Shown here in pieces: positions 21,410 through 31,700 of a DNA stretch of 64,000 nucleotides. A program made the translations under genes and the position numbers. The DNA comes from Tetramitus jugosus. Its lineage: Eukaryota; Heterolobosea; Eutetramitea; Acrasida; Vahlkampfiidae. Numbering within the stretch: position 1 is the stretch's first letter; every line of letters starts with the position of its first letter. The stretch spans positions 62,001 to 126,000 of the forward strand of contig OW569381.1 in the NCBI GenBank assembly GCA_937625935.1, read 5' to 3'. A model generated the notes under the pieces. That model worked only from the letters and a program-made list of their open reading frames with translations, was not told the DNA's origin and did not search any database.

Positions 21410-23068
21410 ATGTCCTCACAGGGTTCAGTTCTGTTGTTCTTGTTATTACTAACACTCTCACTTCTTTTGCTCTGTACAGATGCCAAGAGTAGTGCCATCG
21501 TTGGAGGATCCAATGGACCTGATACCATTGGTTTCATCACACAAGGTACTTCACTACCGGATGACACTCGATTCGTCATCAGTGGCAAGGACAACCAATT
21601 GTACATGACGGGTACTTTTAGCTCCAGTATCACTCTCGGATCTTATCACTTTACATCCAATGGTGATACCGATATTGTGCTGGCAAAGATGAACTCTACC
21701 AGTGGACAAGTCATTTGGGCAAAGACCTTTGGTAATGCTAATAACGACCTTGCAAGTGATGTTGCATGTAGTTCAATCAACAAGTATTGCTATTTGACTG
21801 GTTCGTTCAACGGTACTCTCCTGTTCAGTCCAAGCATGGCGATTACCAGTGAGTCTCCCAGCAGCAACGATGCATTCATTATCAAAGTCGATTCTACAAA
21901 TGGAAATGTGATTTGGGTGCTTAGAGCCACTCAGTTGTATTCTCCAATGCTCTTTCTCGATCCAAAGAGCGACGCGTTGACATTGCTGGGAAAAGCAAAG
22001 CCTTCGCTGAGTTTCTTCAATGTGGATGGTACCAAAATAGCTGGTTTGACAATCAGCAATGATTTCGAAGGTTGTTTAACACGAATTGTTACCAGTGGTG
22101 CCGGTGGTGTATCATGGGTACGTAGCATCATCTCTGATGCAAACACTTTGAGTTACTTCTCCTTCTCAGGTCATAATGGAACAACATTGTACATCACTGG
22201 AAGTTTCAATGGTGAAATGGTGATAGACGGAACACAGAATTTGGTTTCCAAGGGATATGATGCATTCCTGCTCAAGCATGATGCCAGTACCGGTGTATTG
22301 CATTGGGCTGTCACAGGCGGTGGCTCAAGTAACGACGAGTCTGCAGTTATTTCCATCGATTCCAATGGATACCCTTACATCACAGGATATGCAGTCTACG
22401 ACAATATCACATTTGGTAATTGCCAATTGCCTGGTGTTTCCGGGTCAGTAACCATGTTTACTGTCAAGTATAATCCTGAGAATGGTAACTGCATCTGGTT
22501 GTCCAGTCCTAAATCAGTTGGAGATTCAGTGTTCCCTTATGGTGCAGTTGTAACCAAGGATTCTCTGTATGTGACTGGTCAGTTCTCTATCTCTTTGGAT
22601 CTCGGAGGTTCACTTCAACTCACCGCTGAAAGTGCTCTGTTCATTGCGAAGATGAATCTCGAAAATGGAACTTTTTCATGGGCTCTCTCCGCTGGTGCTT
22701 CTTCAGACAACTATGGTTCTCAACTAAGTGTTGGGTATGATAACACGTTGTACGCTGTTGGATACATCGGAGCGAATGCGACCGTCGGAGAGTATACACT
22801 GCCCAAGACTACCACCTATTTGTTCAGCGCACTAGTATCGCCTTACTGCAATGGAACTAAGGCCAATGATCCATCAGTATGTTCTGGCAATGGTGTCTGC
22901 AAAGCAACCAATACTTGTGTGTGTCACAACAACACTGAATTTTCAAGTGACAAGTACTGTGCCAAGATTGAAGTATCTGAGACGAGTGTCAGTGGTTCAG
23001 ACAGAGTTGCTTTACCAAGTTTGGTCTTGAGCTCCTTCATCTTGTTCCTTCTTCCTCTGTTCCTCTAA
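21410..23068 (+). CDS. GPI-type surface protein with SBBP beta-propeller repeats and EGF-like module
   Basis: 552 residues. The N-terminus is a signal peptide (VLLFLLLLTLSLLLLCTDA). Residues about 45-470 repeat a unit of roughly 45-60 residues containing YLTGSFNG / YITGYAVYD, NDxxxIKVDSTNGxVIW and similar, the pattern of SBBP/beta-propeller repeats. A cysteine module near 480-522 (CSGNGVCKATNTCVCHNN) resembles an EGF domain. The C-terminus ends with a hydrophobic tail preceded by small residues (SGSDRVALPS...LPLFL), as in GPI-anchored proteins. About a dozen NxS/T sites suit a glycosylated surface protein. The ligand is unknown. Confidence 0.78.
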   Translation: MSSQGSVLLFLLLLTLSLLLLCTDAKSSAIVGGSNGPDTIGFITQGTSLPDDTRFVISGKDNQLYMTGTFSSSITLGSYHFTSNGDTDIVLAKMNSTSGQVIWAKTFGNANNDLASDVACSSINKYCYLTGSFNGTLLFSPSMAITSESPSSNDAFIIKVDSTNGNVIWVLRATQLYSPMLFLDPKSDALTLLGKAKPSLSFFNVDGTKIAGLTISNDFEGCLTRIVTSGAGGVSWVRSIISDANTLSYFSFSGHNGTTLYITGSFNGEMVIDGTQNLVSKGYDAFLLKHDASTGVLHWAVTGGGSSNDESAVISIDSNGYPYITGYAVYDNITFGNCQLPGVSGSVTMFTVKYNPENGNCIWLSSPKSVGDSVFPYGAVVTKDSLYVTGQFSISLDLGGSLQLTAESALFIAKMNLENGTFSWALSAGASSDNYGSQLSVGYDNTLYAVGYIGANATVGEYTLPKTTTYLFSALVSPYCNGTKANDPSVCSGNGVCKATNTCVCHNNTEFSSDKYCAKIEVSETSVSGSDRVALPSLVLSSFILFLLPLFL

Positions 23069-23147
23069 ACACGAAATTGCAACTTCAAGAAGAATAAAAT
23101 TTTCTCCGATTGAATCATCAAGCAAAGAAAATTGAACAAACGATAAA

Positions 23148-25010
23148 ATGCAAGTGCTGAGACTGGGCCGAACAGGCAACCTCAGATCACCACCATCCAT
23201 CCACGGTTCTTTGATATCGTCATCTAGACCGTTGAGTGGTTTGCTCAATGTTCATGAAAAGTCATATCTCCGCCTCTTTCACTCTTCATTCTCCACAATG
23301 TTGAGAGACGAAGCAAAGGTCATTGCCATTGTAGGAGGTGGTGCTGCAGGTCTCATGTGTGCCCTCTCTGCCCAACAAGCCGCGATCCAACAATACATGA
23401 GAAGTGAACAAAAGACGTCGCCGAAACAAAAAATTAAAATTTTCTTACTGGAGAGAAAGGAGCAATGTGGACGAAAGATTCTCATGTCAGGTGGAACTCG
23501 GTGCAACATTATGCCTCATATTAGCAAGTGGCCAACAGAGCTGTTGACTGATGAAGATTGGGCTAAAGCTGCACAGCAGAACATTGTTGAAGACAACAAG
23601 AGTAGTTCTGCTGCTGCTCATCACGTGGCTCAATCCGCGTTTGTTCCCTTTTCAAACCGCTTCTTCTCACAGCAACCAGAGCTATTGAAGCGAATTTTGC
23701 GGCATTGGCCCATTGTAGATCAGAAACAGTTTTTTGAGCGCGAATTGGGTATTGAGTTGAGTTTGGAAGTTGATACTGGCAAGTACTTTCCAAAGTCCAA
23801 TGATGCTAGACAGGTAGTCGAAGCATTTCTTTCCAAGATTAAGTCTAATAATCAACGGTACTCTGACTTTGTCAATGTAACCATTATTAACAATGCCAAT
23901 GTCGATGCCTTGGACAGGATAGATACAAGCACTGAGAACCGGAACTCCTCGTGGAACATTAGATATCGAAGAGATGAATCCTCCGATATTTCCAAACTCA
24001 AATATTCCAATAACAAAAATTTGGCTGTTCAAGAGCTGAAGTGCGATCGACTTGTGATTGCATCAGGCGGCCTATCAGTGATTAACAAGGATGGAGCCGG
24101 AATTCAACTATTGTACAAGTTGGGACATCGTATCATACCATTGTATCCTGCTCTGACACCACTGCTTTCGCACAGCGATGTTAAGCCATTGCATAAGGAG
24201 CTATCTGGGTTGTCTTCTCAGCGAGTTAAGATAGCTGCTGTTTGGTTGAGTGATCCAGAATCGCTAGAGAAAGGTGATATGATTCATAGGTTAGTTGATG
24301 CGAATGCGTTTCTATTCACGCACAGAGGATATTCGGGACCAGCAGCATTGAACATTTCTCATCATACGATTATAGGTGGGAGCAAGCTGGATCACGTTAC
24401 ACAAGCCACTTCAGGTGATACTGGAAAAAACTCTAGCAATTATCAAGTATCGGTTGTTGTGGATGAGCAAAATGATTCCGTTGATCGGCTCATGTACCAT
24501 CAATCCGTTGCTGAGAGCTCTACTCACCAAAAGAAGTTATACATTGAAGTTAATTGGACTCCAGACATCACCTATCAAGATTGGGATCATTTGTTCACTG
24601 TTGCTCGGAACAAGGGCTCAAAACAACAAGTGAGGAACTTTGTTCACAAACACAGTAACAATAACTTCTTGCCAAGTCGGTTAATTCAACTATTGTTTGA
24701 CTCGAACCAAGAAAAGCTGGGCGATCAGATTGTTTGTCAATTAACAAAGGATCAAAAACAGAAGATTATTAATCGCATGGTTCGGTATCGTATTCCTATT
24801 TCAGGTAATGAAGGACTCAAGAAGGCGGAAGTTACTGGTGGAGGTGTAGACTTGCGAGATGTGGACACTGAGACACTGAAGAGCAACGTTCAACCAAACT
24901 TGTACATTTGTGGAGAGGCACTAGATGCATTTGGTTGTATTGGCGGATTTAATTTTTCAATTGCTTGGGTGACAGGCTCTATTGCCGGTCATTCGAGTGT
25001 GGTAGATTAA
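23148..25010 (+). CDS. HI0933/YhiN-family FAD-dependent oxidoreductase
   Basis: 620 residues. The FAD-binding Rossmann motif VAIVGGGAAGLMCA sits at 57-72 and the family motif GRKILMSGGTRCN at about 107-120. The C-terminus has AEVTGGGVDLRDVD and ICGEALDAFGCIGGFNFSIAWVTG, also diagnostic. This is mostly a bacterial family of flavoproteins of uncertain substrate. The 50 residues before M51 are rich in R, S, L and H without acidic clusters (LRLFHSSFSTM at the end), consistent with a mitochondrial presequence and with organellar or bacterial ancestry. Low-complexity insertions (K/N/S) lie near 270-300 and 420-450. Function is inferred only at family level. Confidence 0.88.
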   Translation: MQVLRLGRTGNLRSPPSIHGSLISSSRPLSGLLNVHEKSYLRLFHSSFSTMLRDEAKVIAIVGGGAAGLMCALSAQQAAIQQYMRSEQKTSPKQKIKIFLLERKEQCGRKILMSGGTRCNIMPHISKWPTELLTDEDWAKAAQQNIVEDNKSSSAAAHHVAQSAFVPFSNRFFSQQPELLKRILRHWPIVDQKQFFERELGIELSLEVDTGKYFPKSNDARQVVEAFLSKIKSNNQRYSDFVNVTIINNANVDALDRIDTSTENRNSSWNIRYRRDESSDISKLKYSNNKNLAVQELKCDRLVIASGGLSVINKDGAGIQLLYKLGHRIIPLYPALTPLLSHSDVKPLHKELSGLSSQRVKIAAVWLSDPESLEKGDMIHRLVDANAFLFTHRGYSGPAALNISHHTIIGGSKLDHVTQATSGDTGKNSSNYQVSVVVDEQNDSVDRLMYHQSVAESSTHQKKLYIEVNWTPDITYQDWDHLFTVARNKGSKQQVRNFVHKHSNNNFLPSRLIQLLFDSNQEKLGDQIVCQLTKDQKQKIINRMVRYRIPISGNEGLKKAEVTGGGVDLRDVDTETLKSNVQPNLYICGEALDAFGCIGGFNFSIAWVTGSIAGHSSVVD

Positions 25011-25304
25011 GTAAATCAAATAACCCACAAATCATTGTTTCGACGATAAAGCTGTTTCGTTCTTCGAATACACATTGAATCCACTTGCTGACTTAGTAAC
25101 GATGCCGCTCTGCACCGGTATCCACCTTTCACTGGTTCAGGTCCATACGGACTCAGTTATGATGCAAATGGAGGGAAACGGATATACGATGATGCGACAA
25201 TTTGCCTTCCATCAGTCGCAAGTTGTCAAGCCATCAGTCGATATAACTCTTATCGTCGTCAAAAATTAGAATTATGCCTGTTTCAGCCCCTCCTAACACA
25301 ACAA

Positions 25305-25386
25305 GCTCATTTGGCCGAGTGGTTAAGGCGGCGCACTGCTAATGCGTTGGGTTCATCCCGCGTAGGTTCGAATCCTACAGTGGGCG
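25305..25386 (+). tRNA. tRNA-Ser(GCT)
   Basis: 82 nt. Acceptor GCTCATT pairs with AGTGGGC, the D arm is GCCGAGTGGTTAAGGC, the anticodon loop CTGCTAA gives anticodon GCT, a long variable arm (TGGGTTCATCCCG) is as expected for serine, and the T arm is GTAGG-TTCGAAT-CCTAC. A T6 run at 25389 is the RNA polymerase III terminator. No intron. Confidence 0.95.
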
Positions 25387-25694
25387 ACTTTTTTGTGACA
25401 AAAAGAAGCCAGCCACTTAAGGATTTCCGTGGTGGAGTGAGCGAACTAAAAACGATCAAATTCCAAACAATTAACATTTCATTTGTCCCGAAGGTGAGGA
25501 ATGTTCTGGATCGTATTATGAACTCTGACAGATCTACCACCATCATACTTAAGCGGTTCCAATGTGGAATCCTCTTTCTTCAATTGTCTAACTGGAAGCT
25601 TTCGTTCTCAACATTGGAAAAACCATGCAAAAAACCTTGGAATGCCGAACAACTCAATAAAAACAACCAACCACAAAACAACATTTCTCTCACC
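25387..25694. other. Gap between tRNA-Ser and next CDS
   Basis: Contains the pol III terminator. The reading frame of the next gene is open through here and even through the tRNA, but that is chance: its first sensible ATG is at 25695. An in-frame ATG at 25518 is the alternative start. Confidence 0.5.
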
Positions 25695-27674
25695 ATGTGG
25701 CCAACAACAACAACCATAACAACTCGAAGAACCCATAACATCAACAAATTAAAAATCACACCACCACACTATCCAACAACAACAACAACACCACTTCTCC
25801 CACTGTTACTGCTACTATTCATTTTTCATTTCATTCCGCTTGTTCAATCCTATTCACAATGTGTCGTCAATAAACCAATGAATCCCTATGCAGCTGCACT
25901 CTCAAAGTTTCGAACAAGTGTTCAATTGAGTCATGTGACTATTCCTCCTAGATCCATGCTCAATATCACTTGTCTGACAAAGAATGATTTTAGGCACAAG
26001 TATGAACTGTCTATCCAGTACGATCAACCATCGTCGCGAATCGAAGGAGCTTACATTTTGGATCAAAATTTGAATTTAATGTCGGGGAAATACTATCGGA
26101 TTGTGGGCGCTTCACCGAGCATATCTGGCTCGTTCAAGGTGAAACGGAATCGTTTCGTGGTGTTTGTTGTGTCGAATAGTGAGGATGTTCCTGTGAGTCT
26201 TGCGTTGAAGTTAAACTTTCGAACTGGGTTATCCAATTGGGCCTATGTCATGTGTTGGATCGGTGGCATTGTAGGCGCACTTGTGTTGGTAGTCAATCTA
26301 CCCAATATATTGCAAGTCGTCTTTGAACTTTGTAGACGTGTGTGGCTGCTTGTTTCTTATATTTTCAACGGTATCACGTATCTGTATCAATTTGGCAGAA
26401 ACTTGCTCTTGTCGTCCTACTCACAATTGAACGACATTGATTCAGAGTTGGGATTGCATAGTATGTTGGACGAACCACTGGAATATTCATTACAGGATTT
26501 ACCACCAGGTTGTGTCATACACATTTTGGACTATTTAACGCTGGCAGTTGAGAATCCATCCAAGTGGACTGCTCAATCGCAAAACAAACAAGTGCTGGAA
26601 CGGTACATGATGGGACAATTGTTTGGAAAATTTGTGAGGAACGATGTAGGATGTGACATCGATCGTCCATTGCTACTCTATTCAACCATTGATTTTACAT
26701 TGGTTCATCTCACATTATTATCCATTCCTCACACGCTTAGACTGAGGGAGGTAAAGAGCATGAGTATTCTCTACTGGTATAGTAAGTCTTGGTCGACGAA
26801 GTATTACAATCCGAACCTGAAAGAAGTTAGAATCACCAACTTCAGTTATCTATCGGCGGATCAAGTGCAAGAATTCATTGAAGCCGCCCAGCACTTAAAC
26901 GTGCTTGAGACATTTGTATCTACTTCAGGTGTGCTTCCATATTTACTCAACTTGAAGAAGATTTCCTGGAACTCCTTAAGCTTGGAAGACGCAACAGCAC
27001 TCGCCCACTTGCCAAACAAGCTTACCAAAATTACAATCAACAACATTGAGCCAATAGTATTTTCGATGATCACACAAATACCTTCTGTGGAATCATTTGA
27101 TTTATCAGTCAGAGACCTGCCAAAGTCAGCCTGGGATAACGTGGACTTCACCGTTGAAAAATCATTCCGATTCAGAGAAGTGTATAGCACACTCGCCCAC
27201 ACTGTTTATGTTCCACTGTATCGATACTATCTCAGAAATGTCGAATTGAGCGGAAACACGTTCTTGGCTCCTGAGTCATTTGATGACGAATCTGCACCAA
27301 ATTCTCAGTCCCATCTGAAGAGTTTGAGAGTCGAGAACGAAATGCCTGCTCAATTCTTCTACAATCTATCCCGATTTACTGATCTCAAGGAGTTGTTTAT
27401 CTCTGTAGCACCACCAATGTTTTGCTTCTTGAAACTGCTTCACGCTCTGCCCTCATTGGAAAAGCTGAAGATAGAACTGAGACCAGAAACAATTGAAAAG
27501 TATCCTAGTGTACCCTTAACGTTCAAACTTCAACGAAATGACATGTTAGAGCTACGGAACAAATGTCGTAAACTAACCTACGTCTGTTTCTTGGGTGCAG
27601 TTGAATTCTCCAACACAGGGAGCGGGTGGGAAGAAAATATTTTGGAACAGAGTCCTTTCATAAACAATGCTTGA
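25695..27674 (+). CDS. Signal peptide, single-TM protein with F-box-like and repeat region
   Basis: 659 residues from the ATG at 25695. A hydrophobic signal (LLPLLLLLFIFHFIPLVQS) at about 39-57 is followed by a roughly 120-residue lumenal beta-rich domain with NIT. A transmembrane segment (YVMCWIGGIVGALVLVVNL) lies near 187-205. The remainder should be cytosolic: an F-box-like stretch near 265-300 (SLQDLPPGCVIHILDYL) and leucine-rich helices/strands resembling divergent LRRs (LKKISWNSLSLEDATALAHLP). I know no such architecture. If the topology is right, it would be a type I receptor-like protein carrying a cytosolic F-box. A start at 25518 would add a presequence-like N-terminus and is less likely. 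Confidence 0.6.
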   Translation: MWPTTTTITTRRTHNINKLKITPPHYPTTTTTPLLPLLLLLFIFHFIPLVQSYSQCVVNKPMNPYAAALSKFRTSVQLSHVTIPPRSMLNITCLTKNDFRHKYELSIQYDQPSSRIEGAYILDQNLNLMSGKYYRIVGASPSISGSFKVKRNRFVVFVVSNSEDVPVSLALKLNFRTGLSNWAYVMCWIGGIVGALVLVVNLPNILQVVFELCRRVWLLVSYIFNGITYLYQFGRNLLLSSYSQLNDIDSELGLHSMLDEPLEYSLQDLPPGCVIHILDYLTLAVENPSKWTAQSQNKQVLERYMMGQLFGKFVRNDVGCDIDRPLLLYSTIDFTLVHLTLLSIPHTLRLREVKSMSILYWYSKSWSTKYYNPNLKEVRITNFSYLSADQVQEFIEAAQHLNVLETFVSTSGVLPYLLNLKKISWNSLSLEDATALAHLPNKLTKITINNIEPIVFSMITQIPSVESFDLSVRDLPKSAWDNVDFTVEKSFRFREVYSTLAHTVYVPLYRYYLRNVELSGNTFLAPESFDDESAPNSQSHLKSLRVENEMPAQFFYNLSRFTDLKELFISVAPPMFCFLKLLHALPSLEKLKIELRPETIEKYPSVPLTFKLQRNDMLELRNKCRKLTYVCFLGAVEFSNTGSGWEENILEQSPFINNA

Positions 27675-27700
27675 CCCAGTTCCTGAAAAAAGTCAAAACG

Positions 27701-27773
27701 TACACCATATGGGAGTCGAACCCATGACCCCTGGATCCGAAGTCCAGTGCTCTATCCACTGAGCTAAAGGCGC
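27701..27773 (-). tRNA. tRNA-Arg(TCG)
   Basis: 73 nt on the minus strand. D arm GCTCAGTGGATAGAGC, anticodon stem CTGGA/TCCAG with loop CTTCGGA (anticodon TCG, decoding CGA), T arm ATGGG-TTCGACT-CCCAT. Acceptor GCGCCTT against ATGGTGT is weak: two G-U pairs and a T-T mismatch at 6-67. TTTT follows downstream. No intron. Confidence 0.85.
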
Positions 27774-27865
27774 TGTACATTAAAACTCCGACTAAAATTA
27801 CTAAAGTAATTTAAAGCGTGGTTTGACAAATTACGTTTCTGATTCAGTCGAGCAGAGAGTACCTC

Positions 27866-27979
27866 ATGGGAATGATGGGATTAGAGAATGACGCTGTCGA
27901 CCAGGTGGCGGATGCGCTGATGAAAAATGGGATGAAACAAGAAGTAGCGCAGCGACGTGTTGTATTAAAAAAACAATAA
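27866..27979 (+). CDS. Possible 37-residue ORF or terminal exon
   Basis: ATG to TAA, encoding an amphipathic, helix-like peptide (DAVDQVADALMKNGMKQEVA). The frame continues upstream to a TTTCTGATTCAG acceptor-like sequence, so this could be a last exon of something unseen. No homology is recognised and the opposite strand is also open. Weak. Confidence 0.15.
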   Translation: MGMMGLENDAVDQVADALMKNGMKQEVAQRRVVLKKQ

Positions 27980-28080
27980 TTTAAAAACAATTTGCAGATC
28001 TTACATCTGGTTTGACAACCACCGGTTGTAGTAAAAAAGGTTGGTTCACATAATTTATCCATACTCATTGACCAACCAAC

Positions 28081-28752
28081 TTATTCCTTTGTTATTTTCT
28101 TTCTTCTTCTTGGCCTCATGACGGATGGTTGTTCAGATTGTTCAGATTGTTCTTCAGAATCATTCTCCCTTTTTCTTTTTGTGGACTTCTTGCCCTTTCT
28201 CTTGTCCAAAAACTTCTTGGTCTTTTCAAGCAACTCTCCAGTCATCAAATCCAATGGTGTTCGGCCATGCAAGTCAGTGAGTTCAGTGCTTGCACCAAAC
28301 TCTAACAAGTCTGGCAGAATAGCTTGCAAGGAATTCTCTGCGACATGATGCAGACAAGTTCGACCCACCTCATTTTGAGTGTTTATAAAGTTTGCAAATT
28401 CTGTCTCCTTTAGAGTGCCAATAGAAGGACGTTTTGCCTTGATGATTGTTGCTCGTCTAGGTTCCACACTACTATCAATCATGAAAAGTTGAGAAATAGA
28501 GAACATGATAGAAGGCAATTCACTACTCTCAACTTTTGAGCGCAAATTGTTGGTCAGTAAGTGTAAGAGAGTGTTTCCTGTTTTGGGATCCACAGCTTTT
28601 ACTTCACTCTCCAACAGTGGATCTCTTTCATAATGACGAACAAGCCAATTGAACATGAGACTCGCCGCTTCACACACCAACAGTTGCAATGTACTCAAAA
28701 ATGAATAAGAGTTGATTTCTCCTTTCATTTCAGATGGTGTCTGAGCCATCAT
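28081..28752 (-). CDS. Ankyrin-repeat protein, probably the 3' part of the upstream F-box/ankyrin gene
   Basis: 223 residues with ankyrin units DPKTGNTLLHLLTNN, NEVGRTCLHHVAENSLQAILPDLLEFGAS and DLHGRTPLDLMTGELL, ending in a lysine/arginine-rich, nuclear-signal-like tail. Its ATG overlaps the end of the preceding ankyrin ORF by 4 nt (ATGA), and its frame stays open upstream of that ATG. Since eukaryotes do not normally use overlapping cistrons, this is most simply the C-terminus of that gene, separated by a frameshift, an assembly error or an unrecognised short intron. Confidence 0.6.
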   Translation of the reverse strand: MMAQTPSEMKGEINSYSFLSTLQLLVCEAASLMFNWLVRHYERDPLLESEVKAVDPKTGNTLLHLLTNNLRSKVESSELPSIMFSISQLFMIDSSVEPRRATIIKAKRPSIGTLKETEFANFINTQNEVGRTCLHHVAENSLQAILPDLLEFGASTELTDLHGRTPLDLMTGELLEKTKKFLDKRKGKKSTKRKRENDSEEQSEQSEQPSVMRPRRRKKITKE

Positions 28753-31700
28753 TTCAAGCCATGATGGTTTTGTTTCTTTTCAGCTTCAATCATGAGGTTG
28801 ACAAACTTGCGCTCATCCTCCGCATTCATTCTGTGCCTCGACAAACAAAATCGTATGATTCGATGTAACTGATCCTTTGATGGAATAATCTTGTGCCGAA
28901 GAACAGCCACTGATGCGAAATGATAATTATCGTTCGCCAGAGCAATTTCAACCGGGCTATCGAATTGTTCGGCAAATGAACTAGTATATGGCCATAGAAC
29001 CGAAAACACGTCAAGAAGATTCGCTTCGCAAGCAAGAATGGCAGCATTTCTAGGTTTTCTTCCATCGACAACGTCATTCTCTAATGGCTGACTAATTATT
29101 TTGGATAATTCTGCCTTCTTCTTATACGTTTTCTTCAACTGATTGATGATGCACCGACATTGATCCCCACTCCGTTTTGCAGCAATGTGCAAAAGGTTAG
29201 GCTTAGTATCTTGTGATTCATCTCTGAGCAGTAAGTTGTGGGTATAAAGCATCAATGGTTCAAATATAGGATTATCAACTGCCACGTGTGTGACAACATA
29301 TAAAATGGGCAGAGGAACAAATTCAGTAGGATGTTTGCTTGTATACACTGGCTTGTTTGCAATAGCAGTCAACTTGATCGATAAATCATTCAATATCTGT
29401 AATCCTTTAGTAGCTTTGAGCAATATTTGGAGAGGACTCAAACCAGAAATATCTTTAAAATCGCCCTCTGTCAATGCTTCTGACTTTTCATGGAGCATCT
29501 CAGGATGATTCTCAAGGCATTGAAGGGCACAGTGTCTTGCAACAGGAAATGCCCCGAGTTTGCGCATATTCGTGTTGGCAATTATATTCATTTCATTTGT
29601 CAACTCTATTAAATCTCTGAATAGTATGTGCAAAGCGTTGAAACCATGCTTCATTCTCGGACTCAAGAGCTCTGACAGAGGCTTGGAAGAGCACGATGGA
29701 TTCAACATGATGAAGTTAATCAGTGGATAGTTGTAATTACAAAGAGCAGCTGTGACGACCGAGTACCCCTCATTGTTTTGAACATCGACTCGAGCACCAG
29801 AGTTGATTAACATCATACCAATCAGTTCAACAAATTGTGGTTGAGAGTAACAATCTCGGGCAAGTTTCTGTAAAAGGGATGGATTCTGTTGGATATAAAA
29901 GAGTGCATTTTCGCCCTTCTCATTCACTGAATTAGCATCAAAATCATTGTCCAGAAGCCATCGGATCGTCTCAGTTGAAAGAGTCGCCATTGAAGCATGA
30001 AGCAAATTTCCTTTTGATGTTTGATAGCTGGGCAACGATCGTTTCTGATTGAAGTAAGCACCCCTTGCTGTTTGAAGGAAATCAACAATAGCATTGCGGC
30101 TGCTAAAGGAACTTCTGACTACTTTGGACAAGAAAATCAGCTCAAGAGGCGTTTGATCGTTATTGTTCCTTGCAAATAGAAAATCTTCAGAACACTTTGC
30201 AAGAAGGTACTCCAAGGTGCTTAATTGGGTAGCAAGGCAAGCTGAGTGGATAACATTGTTACCACATTTATCCAAATGTGTGAGTGAGGCTCCTTCTTCC
30301 ACCAAATGTTTGACATCGCCACAATTATTGTCTCCCTGATCCTGTGATAATATTAACTGAATGATGGGAAGATCTCTCTGATTATCTCTTATAACTCCTT
30401 CTGAGTCTCCAAGAGATATTAACTCTGGCTTTAATGACAACAAGTACTTGATCAATTCTAAGCGCTGAAAAAAGCGAGATTTCTTCGTGGTTAGAGCCTC
30501 AACCAGAAAATTTCGAACCCCATTCACTGCTAGCTCAGGTGAATGCTCCTCGATGATTGATTTCAGAGCAGAGAACGAGTTGTTAGTTGTACACTTCGAA
30601 ATCAAGAGACTCAAGAGAGTACATGATCCATGATATCCAGGATAATCAAACGTATTATCAATATCGAGAACTAGCTCTGGATACTTCATTCTGCCTGGGT
30701 TTGTCAGCAATTTCAAGACATGGGAAACAACATTGACATGTTCCAACACAAATTTCGAAGCTGGCTTAACGTATGTAGATAACTGGTAAATGTGATTGCT
30801 CTGTGGCAAGCCAAGTAAATGATGGAAAGAGGAATACTCTCGAACAATTGCATCGATTTCTTCTTCGACAGTGCTTTCTGTGACTACTCTAGCTTGTTTA
30901 TCCATGTGCGACAAAACAATTCCTTCTTTTGTGGACATGAACTTGACGTAATCACCATACGAAACGACTTGAGGAAAATTCTCTAACGAAGTGTGACGAG
31001 CATCGCCTACTATTGACACCTCAAAGTTTGAGAATGACTCTTTGAGTTCTTGCCAATAGGCTTTGCTAGGTCCGTGGGTAAAAAATAAGTGCGACAAAGT
31101 TAAACTTTGTATGTCCACTTTGATTGAATCTATATGAATAGGGAACCACGCATAAGGCACCGTTATGTTCTCCCTTCCTTTTCTTGAGAAAACGGATAAA
31201 TGTTTTGAGGCGGGGCTCGACATCGGCATACCAATAATGTTAAGGTTCTTTGTCGAGCTTGGCAATGAAAGTGCAAGTATGTGAAAGTCTTCGAATACAT
31301 CCCAGCTCGTCCAACGACTACTACGATAGACTTGCTTCGTACCCAGAATATCCAACGTTTCTAGTTGAGTCAACTTTGGCAACAAACATTTCACACATGA
31401 AAGAAAATCCCCTTTGCTGAGGAAGGAACCAAATCCCAACTTTAGGTGCTTCACATTGGAAAACACATGGCCCAAGAAGTCAAATATTGGATCTCTACAA
31501 AAATACCCGAAAGACTCTTCAGTCATTCGCTGTCGCTTTCCCGTTCCACCAATTGGCTTATACTGAACAATTTGATTGTCATCCCTCATGTAATACTTTG
31601 GCTTTCCATCATCCACCAGATTCAAAAAAGTGACATTGCCATACACTTGTTCTTGAAATTCATAGAGCCATTGGGAACAAACAGATCTCAACACGAAATA

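Noticed and set aside
25311-25694. Open frame continuing the F-box-like gene upstream through tRNA-Ser
   Set aside because: It reads through a complete tRNA gene and begins at a non-ATG codon; the ATG at 25695 directly precedes a signal peptide.
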